From Anaerolineaceae bacterium UBA4781 (GTDB lineage Bacteria > Chloroflexota > Anaerolineae > Anaerolineales > Anaerolineaceae): 64,000 nucleotides of DNA. The notes under the pieces were generated by a model. That model had not been told where the DNA came from. It searched no databases and was given only the letters and a program-made list of their open reading frames with translations. This document shows, in pieces, positions 63,413-64,000 of this stretch. The number at the start of each line of letters is the position of its first letter. Position 1 is the stretch's first letter. The position numbers and the translations under genes were made by a program. The stretch covers positions 1 to 64,000 of the forward strand of contig DHHD01000106.1 of assembly GCA_002403105.1 (NCBI GenBank), in the 5' to 3' direction.

Positions 63413-64000
63413 ATGAAACCTTGTCCAAATGAGTTCGTTTATCAGGTTAATCCTTCCCAATTCGACTTCCATTCCATGATGGAGGAAAATCCCCGCGCTA
63501 AAAAAACGAACAGGGGAAATTTTTCCATTGAAACGCAGGTTACTGCTCGTTCGAGTGAATCTACTTTCTTTGTTTGCAATGAACCTATCGGAGGAAAACC
63601 CTCCATCAATCGCGCTGAGTACGAAAAAATGGCTGTCTTGCAGGATGAGTACATTTCCAAACAGGAGATGGTACTGGTAGAAGGATATATCGGCCCAGAT
63701 CCTGATTTTCGCGTCTCCTGTAGATTGATCGTGGAACGTACCCACGCCAACATAGCTGCCATGCAGCAGCAGCTATATTTCCCCACAGATGAGCATTTTC
63801 AAGCCAAATTCACCATCCTTATGACCCCCAACCTGCCTGCGATCGGATATCCCAACCAGCGCTTGATCGCCGTTGATCTGGATAATTGGACAACACGTGT
63901 GTTTGGATCCGACTATTTCGGGGAATCGAAAAAAGGCGGTTTGCGCATGTGGAATCACTGGATTTATCAGCAAGGTGGCTTGGCACTGCACGCTGGCTGC
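63413..64000 (+). CDS. Phosphoenolpyruvate carboxykinase (ATP)-like protein, 3' end beyond the window
   Basis: An open frame of 196 codons reaching the window edge without a stop. LVEGYIGPDPDFRVSCRLIV, FTILMTPNLPAIGYPNQRLI and FGSDYFGESKKGGLRMWNHW, ending GGLALHAGC, parallel the ATP-PEPCK blocks around the Y-A-G-E-M-K-K motif. The P-loop and metal site lie beyond the window. PEPCK interconverts oxaloacetate and PEP; the sequence is divergent enough that a PEPCK-like paralogue is possible. AGGAAAAG lies upstream of ATG 63413. It is divergent from the ECF operon. Confidence 0.75.
   Translation, partial: MKPCPNEFVYQVNPSQFDFHSMMEENPRAKKTNRGNFSIETQVTARSSESTFFVCNEPIGGKPSINRAEYEKMAVLQDEYISKQEMVLVEGYIGPDPDFRVSCRLIVERTHANIAAMQQQLYFPTDEHFQAKFTILMTPNLPAIGYPNQRLIAVDLDNWTTRVFGSDYFGESKKGGLRMWNHWIYQQGGLALHAGC

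Noticed and set aside
1..64000. CRISPR arrays, rRNA genes, intact IS transposases, prophage genes or a replication origin
   Set aside because: I saw no repeat-spacer pattern, rRNA sequence, transposase, phage structural gene or dnaA-box cluster in the window.

Overview
This 64 kb stretch of chromosome is AT-rich, densely coded and about half on each strand. Short intergenic gaps, ATGA start/stop overlaps, lipoprotein signal peptides, a sortase-like gene, the L32 sequence, fused ADP-forming acetyl-CoA ligase, 2-oxoacid:ferredoxin oxidoreductase, PFK, pyruvate kinase and a split glycine decarboxylase all suggest an anaerobic fermentative bacterium. My best guess is a low-GC member of Chloroflexota (Anaerolineae-like). 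That placement is inference from gene content and is not proven.

Layout. 0-4.9 kb (+): FmdB-type zinc ribbon, SDR reductase, ornithine carbamoyltransferase, ornithine aminotransferase, pyruvate kinase. 4.9-11.2 kb (-): korB-korA behind a GntR/FCD regulator, then PIG-L deacetylase, RicT/PSP1 and Mrp. 11.3-17.6 kb: flavodoxin, a MITE-like inverted-repeat element, glmS (-) with a glmS ribozyme leader, and head-to-head with it a tandem glycine riboswitch driving gcvH-gcvPA-gcvPB (+). 17.6-20.4 kb: alaS. 20.4-32.9 kb (-): a sigma-54 module (rpoN, PAS/GAF histidine kinase, NtrC-type regulator without a DNA-binding domain), followed by a small two-helix membrane protein, a 1701-residue TPR protein and a TPR/C25 caspase-like protease. 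A near-perfect -24/-12 promoter lies directly in front of the last three genes. 32.9-37.8 kb: trmFO, M28 lipoprotein, a sortase-like gene behind two consecutive c-di-GMP-I (GEMM) riboswitches each with its own terminator, hflX, rpmF. 38-43 kb: threonine dehydrogenase, glycerate kinase, ADP-forming acyl-CoA ligase, an unknown gene. 43.1-49.4 kb: tRNA-Leu, tig, clpP, HAD phosphatase, rlmN, prfB with its programmed +1 frameshift, pfkA. 49.5-56.9 kb (+): a three-gene amine/imino-acid oxidoreductase cluster, a HAD phosphatase and a Rel/SpoT protein. 57-63.2 kb (-): an ECF transporter (YkoE-like S component, double ATPase, T component) with three exported accessory proteins, all behind a structured leader RNA with an intrinsic terminator. 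The window ends inside a PEP carboxykinase-like gene.

How the parts may work together. The metabolic genes connect threonine and glycine breakdown, pyruvate/2-oxoacid oxidation to ferredoxin and ATP production from acyl-CoA. RNA control is unusually rich: glmS ribozyme, glycine riboswitch, two GEMM riboswitches, the prfB frameshift and one leader RNA I cannot classify. The two strongest candidates for undescribed systems are the sigma-54-controlled TPR/C25 protease cassette and the ECF transporter whose S component and partners carry extracytoplasmic molybdopterin-oxidoreductase-like domains.
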